Positions 1 through 5,984 of a stretch of 8,092 nt of DNA are shown one piece after another. The stretch spans positions 1-8,092 of the forward strand of contig CALVZT010000033.1 of the NCBI GenBank assembly GCA_944372595.1, written 5' to 3'. The stretch comes from an uncultured Clostridia bacterium. GTDB taxonomy: Bacteria; Bacillota; Clostridia; Christensenellales; UBA1242. How positions within the stretch are numbered: the first letter of the stretch is position 1; each line of letters begins with the position of its first letter. The notes under the pieces were generated by a model. The model was given only the letters and a program-made list of their open reading frames with translations. It was not told the DNA's origin and made no database searches. The position numbers and the translations under genes were made by a program.

Positions 1-147
1 TCACTATTATTTATTGAAGAAACACATCCGTCGCATTTTTCTTTCATCACGGCAAAATCTTTATCCTTAGCCTTAATAATATTTTGAATAATTTCTTCGT
101 TTGAGTTGGGGTTTCCCCTTATTCTCTTTTATTTGAGAATACTTATA
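1..147 (-). pseudogene. Displaced C-terminal fragment of a 570-aa-type gene (cassette 3, runs off window)
   Basis: On the minus strand this stretch encodes the same block as the end of the 570-aa gene: residues NEEIIQNIIKAKD, preceded in another frame by KYSQIKE. The reading frame breaks near 119-127, where there is one extra base compared with the sister copy at 675-862. No start codon or ribosome binding site precedes it, so it does not look like an independently translated gene. After KAKD the tail differs from both other copies (KDFAVMKEKCDGCVSSINNS) and contains a CxxC pair. It stays open to base 1. By analogy with the other units, a further 149-aa-type gene should lie just outside the window. 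The homology to the 570-aa gene is seen directly; calling it a displaced cassette tail is inference. Confidence 0.7.
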
Positions 148-246
148 TTAATCACTTTGAATATTTTTATAAAAAAATAATAATATTGAAGAATATTATT
201 ATTAATATTTTTATAGTGTAGAAACATTATTGGAATCAAAATTAAA
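62..246. repeat. Long direct repeat, copy 1 (cassette junction)
   Basis: This 185-bp segment matches 778-961 with, by hand alignment, about five substitutions and one single-base gap. It covers the last 12 or so codons of the 149-aa gene at 211-660, its hairpin terminator and the start of the next displaced C-terminal fragment. The copies diverge sharply on both sides of the block. The period between copies is 716-717 bp. Confidence 0.9.
171..203 (-). terminator. AT-only hairpin terminator after the first 149-aa gene
   Basis: A perfect 12-bp inverted repeat made only of A and T (176-187 with 192-203, loop GAAG) begins 7 bp past the stop codon at 211. On the minus strand the stem runs into a T-tract (171-177). 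It has the layout of a Rho-independent terminator, though an all-AT stem is weak. The same hairpin with a different loop follows the paralogous gene at 926-1375. Confidence 0.6.
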
Positions 247-660
247 GATTTCTTTTATGTAATTATAAAATTCTGGCTTGCTTTTCATTACATTCCAAGC
301 TACGTTATTCCATTTTTTAGAGAATGGAGGACAATAGTTTGAATTAAATTCTGCATCGCCAAAATAATATTTTTTAAAGTCCATGTAATAAGCATTTACT
401 CTATTGCATGCAGCTATTTCATTTGTATCAACCGGTTCTTTATTTATAAGTTTTATAAACACCAACCAATCTTTTAAAAAACTTGTAAGATCAGTAACTC
501 CGTTATTAATCATCAACCTAGCTTTGGCAGGGTAAAAGAAAATTTTCGATTGTTCTGGCAAATATCCAATTCCAACTGGGGCAGACAAGCTACTGCCATC
601 TTCCATAAGAAATTTACATTGAAATACATCTTCTCCAGAATTTTTAATAATTTCTTGCAT
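211..660 (-). CDS. 149-aa protein of unknown function, paralogue A
   Basis: I do not recognise this family. The protein is soluble, with no signal peptide or membrane segment. It is about 54% identical (about 81 of 149 by hand) to the 149-aa product at 926-1375. Shared blocks include APVGxGYLP and KIFFYPA near residues 26-46, NGVTxL and DWL in the middle, ACNRxNAYY near 85, PFSKxW near 112, and an identical C-terminus FNFDSNNVSTL. The ATG at 660 is chosen because AAGGAG sits 6 nt upstream and because it gives exactly the paralogue's length; an in-frame ATG two codons earlier abuts that site. It lies 14 bp downstream of the stop of a displaced C-terminal fragment, as its paralogue lies 9 bp after the intact 570-aa gene. 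I see no convincing promoter of its own, and an apparent terminator lies upstream, so its expression is uncertain. Confidence 0.85.
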   Translation of the reverse strand: MQEIIKNSGEDVFQCKFLMEDGSSLSAPVGIGYLPEQSKIFFYPAKARLMINNGVTDLTSFLKDWLVFIKLINKEPVDTNEIAACNRVNAYYMDFKKYYFGDAEFNSNYCPPFSKKWNNVAWNVMKSKPEFYNYIKEIFNFDSNNVSTL

Positions 661-666
661 ACACAT

Positions 667-672
667 CTCCTT
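667..672 (-). promoter_or_regulatory. Ribosome binding site fixing the start of paralogue A
   Basis: On the minus strand AAGGAG lies 6 nt before the ATG at 660. The earlier in-frame ATG at 666 directly touches this motif and is therefore an unlikely start. Confidence 0.7.
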
Positions 673-674
673 AT

Positions 675-862
675 TTACATCTCAAAATTTTTTGTTTGCT
701 TATCAATGTTTGAAAATTCGATATCGTTTAACTTTTTTTCTACATCAAAAAAACGTCATCCTTATTAATTTCAGTCGTATCCTTAGCCTTGATTATATTT
801 TGAATAATTTCTTCGTTTGAGTTGGGGTTTCCCCTTTGCTCTTTTATTTGAGAATACTTATA
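675..862 (-). pseudogene. Displaced C-terminal fragment of a 570-aa-type gene (cassette 2), frameshifted
   Basis: On the minus strand, codons from 862 read YKYSQIKEQRGNPNSNEEII and continue QNIIKAKDTTEINKDD, clearly homologous to residues near 508-545 of the 570-aa protein. The frame meets a stop at 740-742. A one-base shift at a run of seven T (746-752 on the plus strand as A) opens the rest, ending KLNDIEFSNIDKQTKNFEM and a stop at 675-677. With that shift the tail after KAKD would be 34 residues, against 36 in the intact gene. There is no start codon or ribosome binding site, and a stop (863-865) lies immediately upstream in frame. It reads as a displaced 3' end, not a standalone gene. It sits directly in front of paralogue A, mirroring the intact gene and its partner. 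Confidence 0.8.
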
Positions 863-961
863 TTAATCACTTTGAATATTTTTATAAAAAAATAATAATA
901 TTGCAAAATATTATTATTAATATTTTTATAGTGTAGAAACATTATTGGAATCAAAATTAAA
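778..961. repeat. Long direct repeat, copy 2 (cassette junction)
   Basis: Partner of the repeat at 62-246, about 97% identical. It includes the 3' end of the 149-aa gene at 926-1375, the AT hairpin, and the start of the displaced fragment at 675-862. Its first 41 bp (778-818) also match 1495-1535 inside the intact 570-aa gene with a single mismatch. Confidence 0.9.
886..918 (-). terminator. AT-only hairpin terminator after the second 149-aa gene
   Basis: A perfect 12-bp all-AT stem (891-902 with 907-918, loop GCAA) begins 7 bp past the stop at 926. On the minus strand it is followed by a run of T (886-892). It has the same stem as the element at 171-203, with a changed loop. It probably ends the transcript of the 570-aa gene and its partner. 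Confidence 0.6.
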
Positions 962-1375
962 TAAATTTTTTAAATAATTATAATGATTTTGGCTTTTTTT
1001 CATTTCTTGCCAAGCAAAGTTGCTCCATTCTTTTGAGAAAGGTTCCCCTTTTAACAATTTAAATTTTTTGTTGTCAAAATATTGTTCCAAAAAATCTGTG
1101 TAATATGCATTTGCTCTATTACATGCTTCTATTTCACTTGTATTAATTTGCTGATTGCTTAAAACTTTTGTGTATATTAACCAGTCTCTTAAAAAATCAT
1201 CGAGGTTTGTTACTCCATTTTTTTTCATAAAACTAGCATCAGCAGGATAAAAGAAAATTTTACCTTTGTTAGGCAAATATCCTACACCTACTGGGGCCTC
1301 CTTTGTTGTTCCATCATCCATTAAAAATACAAAACTGAATAATGTAATTCCCGTATTTTTAATAACCTCTCCCAT
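926..1375 (-). CDS. 149-aa protein of unknown function, paralogue B (partner of the 570-aa protein)
   Basis: Same unrecognised family as the product at 211-660. It has no signal peptide or membrane segment and is of mixed alpha/beta appearance. Conserved features are FLMxDG near residue 18, APVGVGYLP, KIFFYPA, NGVTNL, DWL, EACNRANAYY, PFSKEWSN and the C-terminal FNFDSNNVSTL. The start is secure: a strong AAGGAGGAT lies just upstream of the ATG and overlaps the stop codon of the 570-aa gene, leaving a 9-bp gap. The two genes are therefore almost certainly co-transcribed and probably translationally coupled, which suggests the proteins act together. The role (chaperone, antitoxin/immunity-like partner, or subunit binding the variable C-terminal tail) is inference. 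The last 12 or so codons fall inside the long direct repeat and are nearly identical to paralogue A, whereas the rest has diverged. Confidence 0.88.
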   Translation of the reverse strand: MGEVIKNTGITLFSFVFLMDDGTTKEAPVGVGYLPNKGKIFFYPADASFMKKNGVTNLDDFLRDWLIYTKVLSNQQINTSEIEACNRANAYYTDFLEQYFDNKKFKLLKGEPFSKEWSNFAWQEMKKSQNHYNYLKNLFNFDSNNVSTL

Positions 1376-1384
1376 AAATCCTCC

Positions 1385-3097
1385 TTACATGTTTTGCTCA
1401 TAGTTTTTTTGTCGAATATATTCTAAAAAATTTTTATCTGTTAATGTTTGTTCTTTTATAGATAATAATTTTTCATTTTCGTTTAAATTTGTAGTATCCT
1501 TAGCCTTAATTATATTTTGAATAATTTCTTCGTTTAAAGTCGCGTTTTTATTTTCTATTTTTTGTTCTTTTATTTCATCGCTTGATTTTTCATTACCTTT
1601 TTTTTCTTCACTTAGTCCGTTAAAATAGTTATTAATTATTTGTGAATTGTCAATATTTGTCTTGCTTTCTTGTCCATGAGTACTTCTTTCGTTTTTGTCA
1701 ACCCTTAATGTTTGTGTTGGACTATATTCTTCTGTCTTTGTCATTTTGTTAACTTGTGCAGAAGTTTTTTCTTTGCTTTCTATCTTGCCCACATTTGAAG
1801 GGGTTTGATCTTCGCTTGTTGCTTTGCTTCGTTCTTGTGCTTCTTCTAATATTGCTTTTACTTTGCGTTCTTTTGGTGGAGTTACTTTGTTCTCCCTTGC
1901 TTGAGCCCTTTCAAACACTTGCATTTCGGCAGAAGAAATTGCCATTGCATTATAGTCAGCTACTTTCTCGTCAACATAATTTTGTGTTGGTTTTTCTTCT
2001 GCTATTTGTTTGCTATCTGCTTGTCTTGGCCTTGTAGAAGATTTTTTTGTTTCTAAAATATTATCTTTAACTGGATAAATACTAGTTATGGCTTTGTCTA
2101 ATGGTTTTGTATCTGTAATTTGTCTTACATCAACAAATCTTGAATTACGATACCCTCTTATTTCACCATCCACAAAATTTTGTTCCAAATCTTTGTGGGT
2201 AAGGTCAAAAAATTTTCCTTTTACCGCCGTTGTACTTACCGCCCCTTTGCTTTCCGCTAACACTGGTGCTAATTGGGTAACCCTACTTTCAAATATTTGA
2301 GAATACAATTGCTTATTGTTTTTATTTTCTAAATCTTTGTCAGTTGTTTCAATAAATATAACACTTGCTAATATTTCATTCAAAGAACGATTATAATCTG
2401 CTGAATCTTTGTTCTCTATAACTTCTTGACGAGAATTTACCCTTTCAATAAACTTTTGTAAAACTCTTTTGCCGTACTCTCCATCTTCTTTTAACATTGA
2501 TATGGCTTTTTCAAACTGATCTCTTTCAATTTTTACACTATTACTCAAAATATTATCAGAAACTTCTTTGAGATAAATTTTTCTCAAAAGTATAAGTGTA
2601 ATGTGATCATCTTCAAATTTTTTACCATCTTCGCCATCTACGTCGTCAATTATACGAAGTACATTTTTAATATAATCCAAAGTAACTTTTTTGTCAATGT
2701 CGAATTTTATAACTTCTTCTTCAAATATGTCGAAATATTGTCCGCCTTCTTTAATAACCTTTTCAAGAATTAACAATCTGGCGAAATTTTTATTAACTTC
2801 CAAAATAAATTCGATGTTATCAAAGCCAGGCAATAGAGTATATAGAAAATAAGTATCATATCCATTACGAAGTGGATTAGCTTCAACATATTTACTGATA
2901 TGTTTTTTGCATCTAATCAATTCTTTTGCGATGTTGCGATCAAAGAAATATTGACCCTGGTCATTGTAATTACCAAGTCGACCATTATTAATTATATCAA
3001 GTTCTTGTTCCAACTTAATGCTAGAAATAGCATTCTCATCCGAAACAGTTATTCCTTTATTGGGACTATAATATTCTTTTTTTGAAGATTTTGCCAT
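1385..3097 (-). CDS. 570-aa hydrophilic protein of unknown function with a cassette-like C-terminal tail
   Basis: I do not recognise this protein. Numbered from the ATG at 3097, residues about 20-290 look globular and helical (for example the stretch FILEVNKNFARLLILEKVIK near 97-116). Residues about 345-515 are charged, rich in K, E, S, T, Q and N, and probably disordered. A short motif SQIINNYFNG (about 485-494) precedes the C-terminal NEEIIQNIIKAKD (522-534) and a 36-residue end. No signal peptide or membrane helix is visible. The ATG start is preferred over an in-frame TTG four codons earlier because GGGGG lies 5 nt before it. The gene has its own promoter (3133-3161), follows the prfA terminator, and is followed 9 bp later by a 149-aa partner gene. 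DNA for residues 522-534 recurs in displaced fragments at 1-147 and 675-862, each with a different ending. The C-terminus thus appears to be exchangeable. Confidence 0.8.
   Translation of the reverse strand: MAKSSKKEYYSPNKGITVSDENAISSIKLEQELDIINNGRLGNYNDQGQYFFDRNIAKELIRCKKHISKYVEANPLRNGYDTYFLYTLLPGFDNIEFILEVNKNFARLLILEKVIKEGGQYFDIFEEEVIKFDIDKKVTLDYIKNVLRIIDDVDGEDGKKFEDDHITLILLRKIYLKEVSDNILSNSVKIERDQFEKAISMLKEDGEYGKRVLQKFIERVNSRQEVIENKDSADYNRSLNEILASVIFIETTDKDLENKNNKQLYSQIFESRVTQLAPVLAESKGAVSTTAVKGKFFDLTHKDLEQNFVDGEIRGYRNSRFVDVRQITDTKPLDKAITSIYPVKDNILETKKSSTRPRQADSKQIAEEKPTQNYVDEKVADYNAMAISSAEMQVFERAQARENKVTPPKERKVKAILEEAQERSKATSEDQTPSNVGKIESKEKTSAQVNKMTKTEEYSPTQTLRVDKNERSTHGQESKTNIDNSQIINNYFNGLSEEKKGNEKSSDEIKEQKIENKNATLNEEIIQNIIKAKDTTNLNENEKLLSIKEQTLTDKNFLEYIRQKNYEQNM
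1495..1535. repeat. Internal copy of the cassette junction repeat, inside the 570-aa gene
   Basis: These 41 bp, encoding the conserved NEEIIQNIIKAKD block, match 778-818 with one mismatch and 62-102 almost as well. Just beyond, the copies diverge: the displaced copies carry GGGGAAACCCC (minus strand), which is absent here. This is the shortest homology through which a displaced tail and partner could recombine onto the intact gene. Confidence 0.85.
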
Positions 3098-3102
3098 TCG
3101 AA

Positions 3103-3107
3103 CCCCC
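3103..3107 (-). promoter_or_regulatory. Ribosome binding site fixing the start of the 570-aa gene
   Basis: GGGGG on the minus strand lies 5 nt before the ATG at 3097. The alternative TTG at 3109 overlaps this motif and has no comparable site upstream. Confidence 0.55.
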
Positions 3108-3132
3108 AAAATATACTATAACAAGTTAATTT

Positions 3133-3161
3133 ATTATAACATAACAAAACAAATATAACAA
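3133..3161 (-). promoter_or_regulatory. Sigma-A-type promoter of the 570-aa gene
   Basis: On the minus strand TTGTTA (3156-3161) and TATAAT (3133-3138) are separated by exactly 17 bp. Transcription would start near 3126, giving a leader of roughly 28 nt. An A/T-tract inverted repeat lies immediately upstream of the -35 and could act like an UP element. Confidence 0.6.
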
Positions 3162-3183
3162 TATTTTTTTTCAAAAAAATATT
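3160..3183. repeat. All-AT inverted repeat between prfA and the 570-aa gene
   Basis: Eleven base pairs of perfect symmetry (3160-3170 with 3173-3183) with a 2-base centre, composed of a T-run facing an A-run. It could be a second, weaker transcription stop behind prfA or an A-tract element upstream of the promoter it touches. The sequence alone does not decide. Confidence 0.4.
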
Positions 3184-3191
3184 AAAATCAA

Positions 3192-3225
3192 TAAAAAACA
3201 ACCATAGGATTAATTTCCTTGGTTG
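3192..3225 (-). terminator. Rho-independent terminator overlapping the prfA stop codon
   Basis: CAACCA/TGGTTG (3199-3204 with 3220-3225) plus AGGA/TCCT with one bulged base form a stem around a 6-base loop. On the minus strand it is followed by six T (3193-3198). The prfA stop codon (3210-3212) lies in the loop region, so the last codons of prfA form part of the terminator. It ends the prmC-prfA transcript before the accessory locus. Confidence 0.8.
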
Positions 3226-4292
3226 TTAATTGAGTGTTCGAGTAATGCTTTTTGATTTGCAATTTGTAATTGAGCAATTAAGTCATCTAAGTCCCCATCT
3301 AAAAATGCCTGTAAATTGTAAGAAGTATAGTTAATTCTATGGTCAGTAAGTCTTCCTTGAGGATAATTATATGTCCTTATTCTTTCTGACCTATCTCCTG
3401 TTCCTACTTGATTTTTTCTAGTTTGAGCATATTCCTTGTCTTTTTGTCCTTGATAATAATCGTACAATTTTGATTTTAATATTGTCATTGCCTTATCACG
3501 ATTTTTTAGTTGCGACCTTTCATCTTGACAAGCAACCACAATACCAGTTGGTAGATGAGTAATTCTTATTGCAGATTCGGTTTTATTGACATGTTGCCCG
3601 CCAGCTCCACTACTTCTATATGTATCAATTTTAAGGTCTTTGTCAAGTATTTCAAACTCAACTTCTTCAAGTTCTGGTAATACCGCAACAGTAACGGTAG
3701 ATGTATGCACTCTGCCTTGTGATTCGGTCTCAGGCACTCTTTGCACACGGTGTACTCCGCTCTCAAATTTTAATTTACTATAAGCACCTTTGCCAGACAA
3801 CATAAATTCAACTTCTTTTATCCCGCCAAGTTCTGTTGCATTCATATTAATTATTTCGGTTTTCATATGATGTTTTTCGGCATACATTGTGTACATTCGA
3901 AGCAATGAGTTTGCAAACAAACTCGCTTCTTCTCCGCCTGCACCACCACGAATCTCAATAATTACATTTTTGTCATCGTTTTCATCTTTTGGCAACAGTT
4001 CAATTTTTATTTGTTCTTCTAATTGAGTTTGCAATTCATTACAATTATTTATTTCGTCTTCGAGCAAAGCAATCATTTCTTTGTCAGTTTCATTATGTAA
4101 CATGTCTTGTGCAGATTGTTTATCAGCAAGACATTTTTTTAATTTATCATACAAATCGTTTATTGCTATTAATGAACTGTGCTCCTTTGTTAACTTTTGC
4201 CATTGCTTGTTATCGGCAATAATTTCTGGTTTTACTATTAATTCGCTCAGTTCATTAAATCTTTGTTTTATTTTTTCTAATTTTTCTAACAT
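3210..4292 (-). CDS. prfA: Peptide chain release factor 1 (RF1)
   Basis: A full-length class I release factor of 360 aa, the normal size. It reads UAA and UAG in the ribosomal A site and triggers release of the finished peptide. The N-terminal helical domain covers residues 1-100. GGAGGEEA follows at about 116-123. The codon-recognition segment HRVQRVPETESQGR (181-194) carries PET, a variant of the RF1 PxT motif (PAT in E. coli). The catalytic GGQ is at 231-233 within SSGAGGQHVNKTESAIR, and its Gln is the residue methylated by PrmC. The start is supported by AAGGA about 6-7 nt upstream, which overlaps the end of the prmC gene. The gap to that gene is 3 bp, so the methyltransferase and its substrate are co-transcribed and likely translationally coupled. 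Confidence 0.97.
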   Translation of the reverse strand: MLEKLEKIKQRFNELSELIVKPEIIADNKQWQKLTKEHSSLIAINDLYDKLKKCLADKQSAQDMLHNETDKEMIALLEDEINNCNELQTQLEEQIKIELLPKDENDDKNVIIEIRGGAGGEEASLFANSLLRMYTMYAEKHHMKTEIINMNATELGGIKEVEFMLSGKGAYSKLKFESGVHRVQRVPETESQGRVHTSTVTVAVLPELEEVEFEILDKDLKIDTYRSSGAGGQHVNKTESAIRITHLPTGIVVACQDERSQLKNRDKAMTILKSKLYDYYQGQKDKEYAQTRKNQVGTGDRSERIRTYNYPQGRLTDHRINYTSYNLQAFLDGDLDDLIAQLQIANQKALLEHSINNQGN

Positions 4293-4295
4293 AAC

Positions 4296-5948
4296 TTATC
4301 CTTTTTGTGCAACTATAACTCTTGGTAAATCAGCAAAGTCGTAAATAGTTAAAATATTTTTAAATTTGTTCTTTTTTAATAATTCTGTAACTTCGGCCTC
4401 CTGAGTGTAACCAATTTCTAACATAATATATCCGTCTTTTTTCAAAAATTCAGGGGCTTCCTTAATTATTTTTTTATAAAACATTAACCCATCTTTGCCG
4501 CCATCCAAACTTTTTTTAGGGTCAAAATTTTTGACTTCTGGTTCTAATGCATCAATTTCACTTGTCTTAATATATGGTGGATTTGATACTATTATATCAA
4601 ATTTTTTTGTTTTGTCTAGTTCGTTAAATAGATTAGACTTAATTAATTTAATTTTTGCTTTCAAATTTTTGCTATTTTTTTCAGCTACTTTTAATGCTTT
4701 ACTACAAATATCAGTGCAAGTAACATTTGCTTTGGTCTTTAAAGCAATTGTAATGCCAATAACTCCACTTCCTGTACACAAGTCTAGTACTTTTAGTGGC
4801 TTGTCAGCAATAAGTTTTATGGCATTTTCTACCAAAATCTCTGTTTCTTGCCTTGGAGATAAAACATTACTATTTACATAAAAATCATACCCAAAAAAAT
4901 TTGATTTGTTTATTATTTTATCTAATGGTTTTCTTAGTACTCTTTCTTTTAATATTTTATTAATTTTCTCTTGCTGTTGTCTAGTGATATTCCCAACAGT
5001 ATATATATCATTTCTATTTTTGTCCAAAGCCGAGGCAATAAGCCATTCTGTCTCGCTATCGTCCATAATTCCTGCTTCTGTTAATTGTTTTTTGACAGAC
5101 ACAAAGACTTCACCAAAATTGGCTTTACTTACCCCTTCTTCTGTTGTTTTGTTCATTATCTCAAATTCCTCCATAGCACGCAAAGAAGTTTTGTCTTCCT
5201 TGCCAGTAGAATGCAAAGTGCAAAAATAATTTATCCATAAAAACAAGTAACTTAAAAACTTAACATTCTTATAATCTTTAAGATATTGTACTACATAAAG
5301 CAATTCATAAGCAATACTTATACTACAAATTATAACAACAATTTTGATAACTGCATTTAGCCATACATTAGAAATAGCAACAAATGAAAAAGAGAAAATC
5401 GACAAAATAGCTGTCAGAATAAGGAAATTAAAATTACTAAAAATCCTGTACCCACTTGCTTTGTCATATTTAATATAATTTACATTTGACCTTGAATACG
5501 AATTAACTATTTTGTTAACACAAAAATTATATTTATAGACATTTTTTATCGGCTCAACGAATTTAAGCAAATACATAAATAACAAAAAGAAATTAACTCT
5601 TAAAAAGCCATATAACATACTAACCCAGATGCTATTACCTAAATTTTCAAGCAAAGCAAAAAAGCCCAAGGGTAATAAAATAAATAAAGTTACAACAAGA
5701 CCCACGAAAATAATTGGAAACCAAATTTTTTGCTTTCTTGACATATTATAAGTCGTCGTATCAAACTCGCTTATAAAGTTATAAACAAAAAACCACAATG
5801 CACTAAAAGCACGCAAAAAAATGATATTAAATTTTTTATTGTGCCTTTTTTTTGTAACAATTCCATTCTCATCAACGCTGACATAGTATTGCTGGTTATA
5901 TAATGTCAAGCCATGATTAATTCCATATCCATTTATCGCATATTTCAT
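4296..5948 (-). CDS. prmC: Fusion of a degenerate DUF1385 (YqhQ-like) membrane domain with PrmC, the release factor glutamine N5-methyltransferase
   Basis: From the ATG at 5948 the product is 550 aa, about twice a normal PrmC (about 280 aa). Residues about 1-265 match the DUF1385/YqhQ layout: four hydrophobic segments near 74-100, 110-129, 174-193 and 198-220, FLRAF near 44 and YEL near 214. Hallmark motifs have decayed: the usual YHGAEHK is YNFCVNK (140-146), and HPRCGT is replaced by YRIFSN. Any metal-binding role is probably lost. Residues about 273-550 are PrmC: SPRQETE (364-370), the SAM-binding DLCTGSG (389-395) and catalytic NPPY (456-459). This half methylates the GGQ glutamine of RF1 and RF2 using S-adenosylmethionine. 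The DUF1385 part should tether it to the membrane. I chose the ATG because DUF1385 homology begins there; an upstream in-frame TTG lies inside a terminator. No Shine-Dalgarno is visible. Confidence 0.88.
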   Translation of the reverse strand: MKYAINGYGINHGLTLYNQQYYVSVDENGIVTKKRHNKKFNIIFLRAFSALWFFVYNFISEFDTTTYNMSRKQKIWFPIIFVGLVVTLFILLPLGFFALLENLGNSIWVSMLYGFLRVNFFLLFMYLLKFVEPIKNVYKYNFCVNKIVNSYSRSNVNYIKYDKASGYRIFSNFNFLILTAILSIFSFSFVAISNVWLNAVIKIVVIICSISIAYELLYVVQYLKDYKNVKFLSYLFLWINYFCTLHSTGKEDKTSLRAMEEFEIMNKTTEEGVSKANFGEVFVSVKKQLTEAGIMDDSETEWLIASALDKNRNDIYTVGNITRQQQEKINKILKERVLRKPLDKIINKSNFFGYDFYVNSNVLSPRQETEILVENAIKLIADKPLKVLDLCTGSGVIGITIALKTKANVTCTDICSKALKVAEKNSKNLKAKIKLIKSNLFNELDKTKKFDIIVSNPPYIKTSEIDALEPEVKNFDPKKSLDGGKDGLMFYKKIIKEAPEFLKKDGYIMLEIGYTQEAEVTELLKKNKFKNILTIYDFADLPRVIVAQKG

Positions 5949-5954
5949 ACTGAA

Positions 5955-5984
5955 ATTATAGACAGTTAAAAAACATTTAAACAA
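5955..5984 (-). promoter_or_regulatory. Promoter of the DUF1385-prmC gene, apparently leaderless
   Basis: On the minus strand TTGTTT (5979-5984) and a perfect TATAAT (5955-5960) are 18 bp apart. Only 6 nt separate TATAAT from the ATG at 5948, so transcription would begin at or beside the start codon. The absence of a Shine-Dalgarno motif fits this. The -35 touches the T-tract of the rpmE terminator. Confidence 0.5.

Noticed and set aside
550..768. Plus-strand open frame of 72 codons across the junction between paralogue A and the displaced tail
   Set aside because: It is antisense to a clear gene and the tail fragment, has no ribosome binding site, and reads as hydrophobic antisense of AT-rich coding DNA.
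675..862. Programmed frameshift producing a functional product
   Set aside because: There is no start codon or ribosome binding site and a stop sits just upstream, so there is nothing to frameshift unless the segment is recombined onto the intact gene.
62..1535. CRISPR array or simple tandem repeat
   Set aside because: The spacing is about 717 bp with coding content between copies. The repeats are coding and terminator sequence, not short palindromic units.
1756..2300. Plus-strand open frames inside the 570-aa gene
   Set aside because: They are Leu/Phe/Ser-rich reverse readings of the K/E-rich linker on the minus strand, with no start signals.
926..3097. Calling the 570-aa and 149-aa proteins a toxin-immunity pair outright
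   Set aside because: The gene layout resembles one, but I see no toxin catalytic motif, secretion signal, RHS/YD repeats, LXG or WXG motif. The tails are only about 35 residues, short for a toxin domain.
3098..3109. TTG at 3109 as start of the 570-aa gene
   Set aside because: It overlaps the G-run that serves as ribosome binding site for the ATG at 3097.
1..3200. Transposon or integrase-borne island
   Set aside because: No transposase, recombinase, attachment-site duplication or tRNA is visible in the window.
5949..5984. TTG at 5984 as start of the DUF1385-PrmC fusion
   Set aside because: It lies in the T-tract of the rpmE terminator and adds 12 residues with no homology to DUF1385.
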